A stretch of DNA of 5,321 bases from Desulfobacterales bacterium (GCA_013375335.1 JABXJZ010000120.1:1-5321); one strand, 5' to 3'. Shown: positions 1 to 5,321, counted from the stretch's first letter. Notes: generated from the sequence alone by a model not told the origin. Made by a program: numbers and translations.

Positions 1-206
1 TTCGTTACGCGCGCCTCGCCAGTTGGGCAGCCACCTATGTTCCTCGTTTCGGCAAGGAGTTCTGGACCGGCAGCTCTGTGTATGGCCCCGTCGACGCCTC
101 CACCGCCGAGAAGCGAGGTATTGGCAGCATTAACAATAGCATCCACCTGCACCTTGGTGATATCGCCCTCGAGGATCTCTATTCTATCCCTTAATTCCTT
201 GTCCAT
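1..206 (-). CDS. Macro-domain protein, MacroD-like (N-terminal part, runs off window)
   Basis: This is the 5' part of a gene read leftward and cut by the window edge; 68 residues are visible of about 170-185 usual for the family. The start ATG (206-204) is preceded by a strong ribosome site, GGAGGAGGGG (complement of 211-220), four bases upstream. The protein shows macro-domain signatures in order: EGDIT (residues 13-17), VDAIVNAAN (21-29), the glycine-rich loop GGGGVDGAIHRAAG (34-47) and GGCPTGEAR (58-66). In known MacroD/YmdB-type enzymes the NAAN asparagine and the aspartate of GVDGAIH bind ADP-ribose and support hydrolysis of O-acetyl-ADP-ribose or removal of ADP-ribose from protein side chains. 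All of those motifs are intact here, so I infer an active cytoplasmic enzyme. The C-terminal two thirds cannot be assessed. Family assignment is firm; the exact substrate is not. Confidence 0.93.
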   Translation of the reverse strand, partial: MDKELRDRIEILEGDITKVQVDAIVNAANTSLLGGGGVDGAIHRAAGPELLAETRNIGGCPTGEARVT

Positions 207-238
207 TGAACCCCTCCTCCTTAACTATGATTCAAATA

Positions 239-267
239 CAAATAATTTAAAGCCCTTTTGAAGTCAA
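239..267 (-). promoter_or_regulatory. Weak candidate promoter for the macro-domain gene
   Basis: On the minus strand a TTGACT hexamer (complement of 262-267, five of six matches to the -35 consensus) lies 17 bases from TATTTG (complement of 239-244, only three of six matches to the -10 consensus), in an AT-rich stretch. The position, about 30 bases upstream of the start codon, suits a short leader. The -10 match is poor, so this is only a suggestion. Confidence 0.25.
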
Positions 268-304
268 GAACAAGCAATAAGGGTCAGGGTAACGTCAAAG
301 TTAA

Positions 305-486
305 GGGTATGGGTATCTCTTTTTTTGCTTTATGCCCTTAAACAAGGGGCTGTACAGGGCAGTTTCAAAATGGTGTATTTCTGACCAATCAATGGAATCC
401 ATTGCTAAAGCCTATATACACCATTTTGAAACTGCCACGAGATTTAACTATGATAGGGCATAGCAAAAAAAGAGATACCCATACCC
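305..486. repeat. Long nested inverted-repeat element (MITE-like)
   Basis: The outer arms 305-338 and 455-486 are inverted copies: both begin GGGTATGGGTATCTC, run through seven T (320-326) or seven A (465-471) and end in TATGCCCT/AGGGCATA. The only difference is a 2-base indel beside GC. Inside lies a perfect 21-bp inverted repeat (358-378 with 416-436), and at the centre a 6-bp stem with AAT loop (390-404). All three are centred on about 396-397, so the whole block could fold as one hairpin with a symmetric internal loop of about 18 bases per side. No coding potential is seen. The size, terminal inverted repeats and location between divergent genes fit a miniature inverted-repeat transposable element, though no clear target-site duplication is visible (at most AA on each side). 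The alternative is a large structured regulatory or bidirectional RNA element. Confidence 0.85.
358..436. repeat. Inner perfect 21-bp inverted repeat with central stem-loop
   Basis: The 21 bases 358-378, containing AGTTTCAAAATGGTGTAT, recur exactly inverted at 416-436. The 37-base spacer contains CAATGG-AAT-CCATTG (390-404), a perfect 6-bp stem with a 3-base loop. This unit is nested within the outer arms of the 305-486 element and shares its centre. Perfect conservation of both arms suggests recent insertion or selection on the folded form. Confidence 0.85.
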
Positions 487-542
487 AACAATAGGCTTAG
501 GAATCACCAGGTTATGTTTCACTATGACGTGGCCCTGGGTCT

Positions 543-567
543 TTAAATCTTAATCCTTAAATCTTAA
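543..567. repeat. 11-bp direct repeat TTAAATCTTAA, 14-bp period
   Basis: TTAAATCTTAA occurs at 543-553 and again at 557-567, a period of 14 bases, about 75-100 bases upstream of the small exported-protein gene. It could be a tandem regulator site or simple AT-rich slippage. The copies are exact but short and of low complexity, so function is uncertain. Confidence 0.5.
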
Positions 568-640
568 ATGGACCTGTGTTAATAAGAAGAGAACAAAGGT
601 GGTTTTCTAAATCAAGAACCTTAGACAGGAGGTCAAGAAT

Positions 641-985
641 ATGGGCGTGTATGGCAAAGCTATCGGGATACTCATCGGCCTATCTTCACTCATACTGTAT
701 CCCTGTATAGGTGTTTGTGGGCAACCACTCGGAATTACCTCGCCACAGCCACAACAAAGCGTCTTATCGTCTGCACAGGGGAGATTCGTTTTTGGCCAGA
801 TATCCGATTCCAGCAAAGACCAGTTCATGCTCGATACATTTACTGGCCGCTTGTGGCGAGTTACACAAAGGACAGATGTTGGACTGTGCTTGACAAGTGT
901 TCCCTATCGCACTGCGCAAGGAGAATGCTCTGCCCTCCCAGAAAAGCTATCAGATTCGGGATATAGAGAAGGTAAGGACCAGTAG
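641..985 (+). CDS. Small probably exported protein of unknown function
   Basis: This 114-residue protein starts at an ATG with a near-ideal Shine-Dalgarno site, AGGAGGT at 627-633, seven bases upstream. The N-terminus is a likely Sec signal: one lysine (residue 6), then a hydrophobic run IGILIGLSSLILY (8-20), with probable cleavage around residues 26-28 (VCG). Cysteines 22 and 26 sit near the cleavage region, but neither is in a good lipobox, so lipidation is doubtful. After a Pro/Gln/Ser-rich linker (29-46), residues 48-75 hold RFVFGQIS, then FMLDTFTGRLWRV. This resembles the small beta-strand module seen in many short uncharacterised exported proteins with a 'D-T-x-T-G-x-x-W' core; I recall that as a recurring pattern, not as a named family. 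The gene stands alone and converges on the HD-domain gene downstream. I do not assign a function. Confidence 0.72.
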   Translation: MGVYGKAIGILIGLSSLILYPCIGVCGQPLGITSPQPQQSVLSSAQGRFVFGQISDSSKDQFMLDTFTGRLWRVTQRTDVGLCLTSVPYRTAQGECSALPEKLSDSGYREGKDQ

Positions 986-1022
986 AGGTCCACTGTCGTA
1001 CCCCTGATTCATGGCACGAACC

Positions 1023-1907
1023 TCAGGATCTGCCGTCTCGCCTCAGGTATTCACGATAGTCATTTTCGTGATTTTCCAGTATGAATTTGAGATGGCTCAT
1101 ATTTCTTTCAATGGCTTCCATATATAAGTCCCTGTCCAGGTTCCAGCGCGCCCTGAAATGATAGTACATATATTCATTCACGCTGCCCAGTTCACTGGCG
1201 AATCTTTTCTTGGTCATAGCGTAAAAGTCTATGGTTCTTTTCAGGAGCTCCAGCTCACTATCATATCCGATAACGCCTCCTTCCCTGAATTCGTAAAATA
1301 GAAAGAGGAGCTTCCCAAGGTAGGTTCTGTCTGCCATCTGGCCAAGGAGATCGGCAGTACCCAGGATTTTACCCAGAAGTTCAACCCGAGGACACGTAAA
1401 TCGGATTCTGTTGATCTTAGAACGCAGGCCAGTGCACCTGAGGATACTGGGGTACTCCTTGAAATCCTCTTGTGACAGTCCCCTATCAGCTATATATTTG
1501 TCCATGAAGGCAATGCTGCGCTCGGTATGTATGAGCGTGTATTTAGCCCCTGTTCCAACATCGTCATCAAGCGTCTGGATATATCCCGTATCATGCATAA
1601 GGGCGCATATTAGTCCGAGATGCACCTGTTCTCTGGTAAAACTCCCTCCGCATACAAATGCACCATGCATGAGCCTCGCCACGGCCAGAAGGGTATCAGT
1701 AGTATGCTTGAGGTCATGGTATTGCGTAGTACATCTGCCATATCCGGGATACTCGCCCCGAAAGAGGCGCACAATATCGTTGAATATGTTGTCTAGAGCC
1801 TTACAGTCGAATTGCGGGAACATCGTGAGCGCAATCTTCCGGGCCTCACCGAAGACGCTTTGGGGATCTTCCATATTTACAATGTCTGGCAATTGGATGT
1901 CTTTCAT
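1023..1907 (-). CDS. HD-domain metal-dependent phosphohydrolase (cyclic-nucleotide phosphodiesterase-like)
   Basis: This 294-residue soluble protein has HD-superfamily hallmarks in order: YHDLKHT (residues 63-69, His 64 and His 68), the central HD pair in LMHDTGY (His 105, Asp 106), IHTE (His 127) and a late aspartate in TADLLGQ (Asp 186). The YHxxxH followed by HDxxG pattern resembles eukaryote-like cyclic-nucleotide phosphodiesterases more than ppGpp synthetases or HD-GYP proteins, since no GYP motif follows. The predicted reaction is therefore phosphoester hydrolysis on a nucleotide or second messenger, with two metal ions. The C-terminal third (about 195-290) is helical and specific to this group. 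The start ATG overlaps the stop of the GAF-like gene (ATGA, 1904-1907) and lacks a good ribosome site, suggesting translational coupling. The reading frame stays open upstream but without a better start. The fold is certain enough; the substrate is unknown. Confidence 0.88.
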   Translation of the reverse strand: MKDIQLPDIVNMEDPQSVFGEARKIALTMFPQFDCKALDNIFNDIVRLFRGEYPGYGRCTTQYHDLKHTTDTLLAVARLMHGAFVCGGSFTREQVHLGLICALMHDTGYIQTLDDDVGTGAKYTLIHTERSIAFMDKYIADRGLSQEDFKEYPSILRCTGLRSKINRIRFTCPRVELLGKILGTADLLGQMADRTYLGKLLFLFYEFREGGVIGYDSELELLKRTIDFYAMTKKRFASELGSVNEYMYYHFRARWNLDRDLYMEAIERNMSHLKFILENHENDYREYLRRDGRS

Positions 1908-2212
1908 TTTGTTCTCATAGCGTCCAGCACACCGATCAGTTTTGTCTTTGCCTTGTGTTCTGCAACCCAGCCGGCAATTCCTTTCCCAGGTGCAAGGCGC
2001 GTATCGGTCAATTTGTCTGGGTTTGGACCTGTGGCCACACCGAGTACCGGCTCTCTAGTCTTACCATCACGGAGCATCACGGTGCTGAGTGGATTTTCAT
2101 GCTGCAGAATACGTGCCAATATTTCAATAAGAGTGGAACGGCCCCCGAAGCTCTGCCCTTGTGGCAGACCCCGTATCGGAAACGATTTGTTGTGGCGAGC
2201 GGGTGCATCCAT
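1904..2212 (-). CDS. Short GAF-like domain protein, probably truncated
   Basis: This 102-residue frame carries a GAF-like segment: LSTVMLRDG (residues 42-50), EPVLGVATG (54-62), then RLAPGKGIAGWVAEH (72-86), a classic GAF core with the G-x-G-I-x-G-x-V motif. The usual continuation (lysine/proline-rich strand, then a DV..D motif and the C-terminal half) is missing; the protein instead ends KTKLIGVLDAMRTK. A normal GAF domain is about 150 residues, so only about half is present. The start ATG (2212-2210) has no convincing ribosome site. The open frame extends ten codons further upstream to a TAA without another start codon. The gene overlaps the HD phosphohydrolase by 4 bp and probably supplied its sensory input, since GAF domains bind small molecules and often regulate phosphodiesterases. 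It may be a decayed remnant of a longer GAF protein or a genuine mini-partner. I found no intact GAF continuation in the other frames past residue 86. Confidence 0.5.
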   Translation of the reverse strand: MDAPARHNKSFPIRGLPQGQSFGGRSTLIEILARILQHENPLSTVMLRDGKTREPVLGVATGPNPDKLTDTRLAPGKGIAGWVAEHKAKTKLIGVLDAMRTK

Positions 2213-2586
2213 GGCCTGTTGCGCTTTAGAGACTAATTGAGCCCTTTACAGCCGTTGTCAGAACGTCTTTTCTTCAAATATGTTTTTTGTCTTTGCAGGC
2301 TTCATAGAGCTGCTGCCTAGTCATTCCTCGTGATTCACCCGTGCCTTTTCTATGAGCTCCTTGAGCGCCTATTTCTATCCTGATGCGTCCTTTCACACGT
2401 AATGCCTCATATAGGGATAATAGAGGAGGGATAGAGGGTTCGAATCACTCTTTCCCTTCCCTAACAAACCGTCTCGTTTCTCACTTGCATTTCTTAGGCC
2501 TCCTGTTAAACTTTAGTGAGTTGGAATCCTCAAGATACAACTGACCATAGACACCCTACCACGGACACTGAAGAAGGAGGAATAAG
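2213..2586. other. Divergent intergenic region between the GAF/HD pair and the flavin reductase
   Basis: These 374 bases lie between genes reading apart. I see no strong sigma-70 promoter pair and no intrinsic terminator. The visible items are a doubtful 40-codon reading frame on the minus strand (2274-2396), an imperfect purine-rich direct repeat (AGGGATAATAGAGG at 2413-2426 followed by AGGGATAGAGGG from 2427), and a tRNA-T-arm-like string GGTTCGAATC (2437-2446). The promoter driving the plus-strand genes must lie here, or in the 110 bases before 2587, but could not be pinned down. Confidence 0.6.
2274..2396 (-). CDS. Doubtful small basic open reading frame
   Basis: On the minus strand a GTG (2396-2394), with GAGG eight bases upstream, opens a 40-residue frame ending at TGA. 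The peptide is rich in Arg, Lys and Gly, contains GRIRIEIG near the N-terminus and TRQQLYEACKDKKHI at the C-terminus, and reads more like real protein than random sequence. The frame is open for a further 16 codons upstream, after a TGA at 2446-2444, so it could also be the tail of a decayed gene. It lies 61 bases before the GAF-like start on the same strand. I recognise no family; it may be chance. Confidence 0.18.
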   Translation of the reverse strand: MKGRIRIEIGAQGAHRKGTGESRGMTRQQLYEACKDKKHI

Positions 2587-3141
2587 ATGGACAAGATCAA
2601 ACTCGGTCCACAGACTTTGCTTTATCCCATGCCCGCCATCTTGGTCGGTGCCAAGGTGAATGAAAAGCCAAATTTCATGACTGCCGCCTGGTGCGGAATT
2701 GCAGCATACAAACCCCCGGCTATTTCAGTTGCCCTGCACAAAGATCGATACACGCTAAAGGGTATTAAGGAAAACGGGACCTTTTCCGCCAATGTCGCCT
2801 CCTCAGATATGGTCAAGAAGGCGGATTTCTGTGGTATCTACTCCGGCAAAAACAAGGACAAGTCACACATCTTCAAGAGCTTCTACGGCGAACTTAAAAC
2901 AGCACCTCTCATTGAAGAATGTCCGGTAAACCTGGAGTGTAAGGCAGTCCATTACTTGGATCTGGGAAGCCATACCCTGGTTGTCGGTGAGATAGTTGAG
3001 ACCTACATGAATGAAGGGTGTCTGAGGGATGGAAAGGGAGACCCGGGCAAGATCGATCCCCTTATCTATATCCCCGGCACTATGCAGTACCACCGCCTTG
3101 GAGAGTTCATCGCCCCGGCCTTTAAGATTGGGAAGGAGTGA
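2587..3141 (+). CDS. Flavin reductase-like, flavoredoxin-type FMN-binding protein
   Basis: This 184-residue protein is of typical length for the flavoredoxin/flavin-reductase-like split-barrel family. The start is clear: AAGGAGG (2574-2580) lies six bases before the ATG. Visible family features are the N-terminal PMPAILVGAKV (residues 14-24), the flavin-contact strand NFMTAAWCGI (29-38), PPAISVAL (43-50), ENGTFSANVAS (62-72), DFCGIYSGKNKDK (80-92) and the late strand SHTLVVGEIVE (128-138). Members bind FMN and act as flavin reductases or one-electron carriers, as flavoredoxin does in sulfate reducers. No iron-sulfur cysteine cluster or signal peptide is seen, so it is cytoplasmic. It is the first of three genes on this strand, 62 bases ahead of the URO-D gene, and could supply electrons for reductive activation of a corrinoid-linked partner; that link is inferred. 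The family is sure, the redox partner unknown. Confidence 0.92.
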   Translation: MDKIKLGPQTLLYPMPAILVGAKVNEKPNFMTAAWCGIAAYKPPAISVALHKDRYTLKGIKENGTFSANVASSDMVKKADFCGIYSGKNKDKSHIFKSFYGELKTAPLIEECPVNLECKAVHYLDLGSHTLVVGEIVETYMNEGCLRDGKGDPGKIDPLIYIPGTMQYHRLGEFIAPAFKIGKE

Positions 3142-3203
3142 GACGTACAAGGAAAGCCTCGACGCTCTAATTAGTACAAATAAAGGAGGATGAGAAGAGC
3201 GCA

Positions 3204-4370
3204 ATGACACCAAGGGAAAGATTTTGTGCTGCACTCAGCCACGAGGAGCCTGATCGTGTCCCGTTAGATCTTGGAGGAATTAATACGACCCTGATGGTTG
3301 GTACATACGAGAGGCTAAAGGGCTTCCTCGGGATGCATGAGCTGCCAACAAGGCTCTTGTCCAAGACATGGCAGATCGTAGGTCCGGATGAGCGGATTCT
3401 GGAGCGCCTCTCCATAGACACCCGCTACATCTTTCCGAAGCTTCAGTATTCTCAGGAGCCATCCGATAAAGAAAGCCCTTCTCAAACCGATCAGGGAGCT
3501 GTGGAGGATCGCTTCGTGGACGAGTGGGGGATCACGCGGCGGTTTGTCATGCACTATTATGAAATCGCGGAGCATCCCCTCAGGGAGGCCAGATCTTTGG
3601 AGGATATCGAGTCTTACCCATGGCCTGATCCCGAGGAGTACCTCGTTGTCGAAGGGCTTCGAGACCGGGCACGTCATCTGCGTCAAAACACGGACTATGC
3701 CTTGGTTGGTTATATCCCGGGGAGCCTCTTTGAGCAGGCATGGTATCTCAGGGGATATGCGGAGCTCCTCATGGACTTCTTGCTCAACAAGGATTTCGCC
3801 CATGCGCTCTTGGCAAGGATTCTGGCAGTACGGAAGCAGAACGCGGAGATCTTCCTTCGCGAGGTCGGAGAGTATCTCGACGTCATCCAGTTAGGAGACG
3901 ACCTCGCCACGCAAAACGGGCCTGCCGCGTCTCCGGCCTTGTACCGGGAAATGGTGAAGCCTTACCAGGCTGAACTCTTCGGACTTGTCAAAGGGCGAAC
4001 TCCTGCAAGGCTTTACTACCATAGCTGTGGTGCGGTGGCCCCCCTTGTGGATGACCTGATCGAGATTGGCGTCGATGCCCTGAACCCCATCCAGGTTTCT
4101 GCTGAGGGGATGGACACTGCCGAGCTCAAGGCTCGATTTGGAGCTCATATCGCCTTCTGGGGGGCCATCGACACGCAGCAAGTCCTCCCCTTCGGAACAA
4201 CAGAGCAAGTCAGGGCAGAAGTACGGAAAAGGATTAGCGACCTGGCTCCTGGTGGAGGATATATCCTAGCAGGCGTTCACAACCTCCAGCCAGACATCCC
4301 TCCACAGAACATCGTTGCTATGTATGAGGAGGGGACGCGTTACGGAAGCTACCCGTTACAGAATCGTTGA
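3204..4370 (+). CDS. Uroporphyrinogen decarboxylase (URO-D) family protein, methyltransferase-like
   Basis: The 388-residue protein has the URO-D TIM-barrel pattern: TPRERFCAALSHEEPDRVP (residues 2-20, the standard opening), YIPGSLFEQAW (170-180), a GDDL motif (231-234), YYHSCGAV (271-278), DALNPIQ (291-297), FWGAIDTQ (318-325) and GGYILAGVHNLQPDIPPQN (351-369). The HSC motif (His 273, Cys 275) matches the zinc-binding H-x-C of corrinoid:coenzyme M-type methyltransferases (MtaA/MtbA). True heme-pathway HemE lacks it and is differently built, so methyl transfer from a corrinoid or an aromatic/methoxy substrate route is more likely than heme synthesis. The third zinc ligand, a late Cys in MtaA, is not obvious; His 359 sits near there. 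The ribosome site AGGAGG (3184-3189) is 14 bases before the ATG, unusually far. No corrinoid protein is seen nearby. Family sure, substrate open. Confidence 0.9.
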   Translation: MTPRERFCAALSHEEPDRVPLDLGGINTTLMVGTYERLKGFLGMHELPTRLLSKTWQIVGPDERILERLSIDTRYIFPKLQYSQEPSDKESPSQTDQGAVEDRFVDEWGITRRFVMHYYEIAEHPLREARSLEDIESYPWPDPEEYLVVEGLRDRARHLRQNTDYALVGYIPGSLFEQAWYLRGYAELLMDFLLNKDFAHALLARILAVRKQNAEIFLREVGEYLDVIQLGDDLATQNGPAASPALYREMVKPYQAELFGLVKGRTPARLYYHSCGAVAPLVDDLIEIGVDALNPIQVSAEGMDTAELKARFGAHIAFWGAIDTQQVLPFGTTEQVRAEVRKRISDLAPGGGYILAGVHNLQPDIPPQNIVAMYEEGTRYGSYPLQNR

Positions 4371-4400
4371 TGTAGGGAGCCAAGAAAGGGGCGAGAAGCC

Positions 4401-5252
4401 GTGATACAAAGAGATTATTATCAGATCTTAGGCGCCGGCAAGGATGCCAGTCAGCAGCAAATAAGAGATGCTTACCGAAGGTTGGCCCTCCAATATCACC
4501 CAGACAGAAACATGGGGAATCCAGCCGTAGCTGAAAAAATGAAGGAGATAAACGAGGCGTACGCTGTCCTCTCCGATCCTAGGAAGAGAAGCGACTATGA
4601 TGCCCTGAGGCACCAGTATGGACCCTCCGCCCACGATCGATTCAGACAGGGTTACTCTGAACAGGACATTTTCAGGGGTTCAGACATCAATCAAATCCTT
4701 GAGGAAATGGCCCGGGCATTTGGACTCAGCGGTTTTGATCAGATCTTCAGAGAATTCTATGGCCCAGAATACCGAACCTTCCAATTTCGAAGACCGGGGT
4801 TTTTCGGCATGGGCTTTGTGTTCTTTGGTCCTTTGGGCAGAAGGTATTACCATGGCTCAGGACCCGCACGAGGACAGGGGAGATTCTTTCAACCCGAAAT
4901 CCCCTTTTTTGATGGCACTCTGGGTAAGATGACCAAATATTTTCTAAAGAAGATGTTGGGGCTGGAGTTGCCTGAGAGGGGGAAAGATTGCTACGATGAA
5001 ATTGCCCTCGATCCCCAGCAAGCTCAGAAGGGAGGGGAGATAAGGTACTTCAATCGAAGGGGATCCAAAGACCTGCTGGTAAGCATCCCTCCTGGGATAA
5101 GAGATGGTCAGCGAATAAGATTGAGGGGAATGGGAGCGGGCGCTGAAGGTGAAGCCGAGGCGGGAGACCTCTATCTGAAGGTACGAGTGAGGAGATCGCT
5201 GTTCCAGAAGATCAGGGATCTCCTGGAATACGGTGGGACTTCAGCGAGATGA
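4401..5252 (+). CDS. J-domain (DnaJ/CbpA-like) co-chaperone without zinc finger
   Basis: This 283-residue protein starts at GTG, with AAAGGGG (4385-4391) nine bases upstream; the start matches the usual J-domain N-terminus. The J domain (residues 5-68) has DYYQILG, YRRLALQYHPDRN with the catalytic HPD at 33-35, and NEAYAVLSDPRKRSDYD. The HPD loop stimulates the ATPase of Hsp70 (DnaK). Residues 69-165 form a linker rich in Phe, Tyr, Gly and Arg, including FFGMGFVFFGPLGRRYY (134-150), instead of the G/F linker and the CxxCxGxG zinc-binding repeats of DnaJ, none of which are present. One C-terminal substrate-binding domain follows (about 199-263: LLVSIPPGIRDGQRIRLRGMG and GDLYLKVRV). The length and the single visible peptide-binding domain make it somewhat shorter than CbpA (about 306), with no clear dimerisation tail. 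It follows the URO-D gene by 30 bases; a functional link to that gene is not evident. Confidence 0.93.
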   Translation: MIQRDYYQILGAGKDASQQQIRDAYRRLALQYHPDRNMGNPAVAEKMKEINEAYAVLSDPRKRSDYDALRHQYGPSAHDRFRQGYSEQDIFRGSDINQILEEMARAFGLSGFDQIFREFYGPEYRTFQFRRPGFFGMGFVFFGPLGRRYYHGSGPARGQGRFFQPEIPFFDGTLGKMTKYFLKKMLGLELPERGKDCYDEIALDPQQAQKGGEIRYFNRRGSKDLLVSIPPGIRDGQRIRLRGMGAGAEGEAEAGDLYLKVRVRRSLFQKIRDLLEYGGTSAR

Positions 5253-5308
5253 CGCCTTGGTGGCAGGAAAGAGATCACCCCACATATCTTAGGTGGGAAA
5301 CAAAGTAG

Positions 5309-5321
5309 ATGAACATCGAAG
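5309..5321 (+). CDS. Possible start of a further gene, cut by the window end
   Basis: An ATG at 5309 follows AGGTGGG (5291-5297) by 11 bases, 56 bases after the J-domain stop on the same strand. Only four full codons (M-N-I-E) are visible, so nothing can be said about the product. A weak 5-bp stem CCCAC (5279-5283) with GTGGG (5293-5297) could mask this ribosome site. Confidence 0.35.

Noticed and set aside
305..486. CRISPR array or tandem repeat array in the left intergenic region.
   Set aside because: The repeats are inverted and concentric, not regularly spaced direct repeats with unique spacers.
976..991. Stem GGACC / GGTCC with a 6-base loop across the stop of the small exported gene, considered as a terminator.
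   Set aside because: The stem is only 5 bp with no T tract on either strand, so it does not fit an intrinsic terminator.
1411..1920. Long plus-strand open frame opposite the HD gene (169 codons).
   Set aside because: It lies antisense to a clear HD-domain gene, has no recognisable domains and no good ribosome site; it is a shadow frame.
2434..2458. tRNA-like T-arm GAGGG-TTCGAAT-CACTC followed by a 7-base acceptor-like string.
   Set aside because: One of five stem pairs mismatches, and no D arm, anticodon arm or matching 5' acceptor strand lies at the right distance upstream. It is not a tRNA gene; at most a decayed fragment.
5279..5297. CCCAC / GTGGG stem after the J-domain gene, considered as a terminator.
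   Set aside because: The stem is 5 bp with a 9-base loop and no T run follows; it also overlaps the putative ribosome site of the next gene.

Overview
The window looks like chromosomal DNA of an anaerobic bacterium with moderate GC content. I infer a Desulfobacterota (former Deltaproteobacteria)-like source. The reasons are a flavoredoxin-type flavin reductase next to a uroporphyrinogen-decarboxylase (URO-D)-family methyltransferase-like protein, and a J-domain protein that lacks the zinc finger. This is inferred from gene families only; there is no rRNA or tRNA to anchor taxonomy.

Layout. At the left edge (1-206, minus strand) is the N-terminal third of a MacroD-like macro-domain protein. 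It is divergent from a small probably exported protein of unknown function (641-985, plus). The 434-bp gap between them holds the most striking non-coding structure in the window: a roughly 182-bp element (305-486) built of three concentric inverted repeats, resembling a MITE or a very long hairpin. An 11-bp direct repeat lies further right, upstream of the small exported gene.

The middle (1023-2212, minus strand) holds a two-gene unit. A short GAF-like protein, apparently only half a GAF domain, overlaps by 4 bp (ATGA) the start of a 294-residue HD-domain metal-dependent phosphohydrolase that resembles cyclic-nucleotide phosphodiesterases. Upstream of it is a 374-bp divergent gap with a doubtful 40-codon reading frame and a decayed tRNA-T-arm-like motif.

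The right half (2587-5252, plus strand) is a run of three genes on one strand with short gaps (62 and 30 bp): a flavoredoxin-like flavin reductase, a URO-D-family protein and a CbpA-like J-domain protein that starts at GTG. A further gene may start at 5309. The flavin reductase and the URO-D protein are plausibly cotranscribed and could work together in anaerobic one-carbon/corrinoid metabolism. The J-domain protein probably serves protein folding and may simply be a passenger.

No complete, clearly new system is visible. The best leads are the nested inverted-repeat element, the half-GAF/HD pair and the redox/URO-D pairing.
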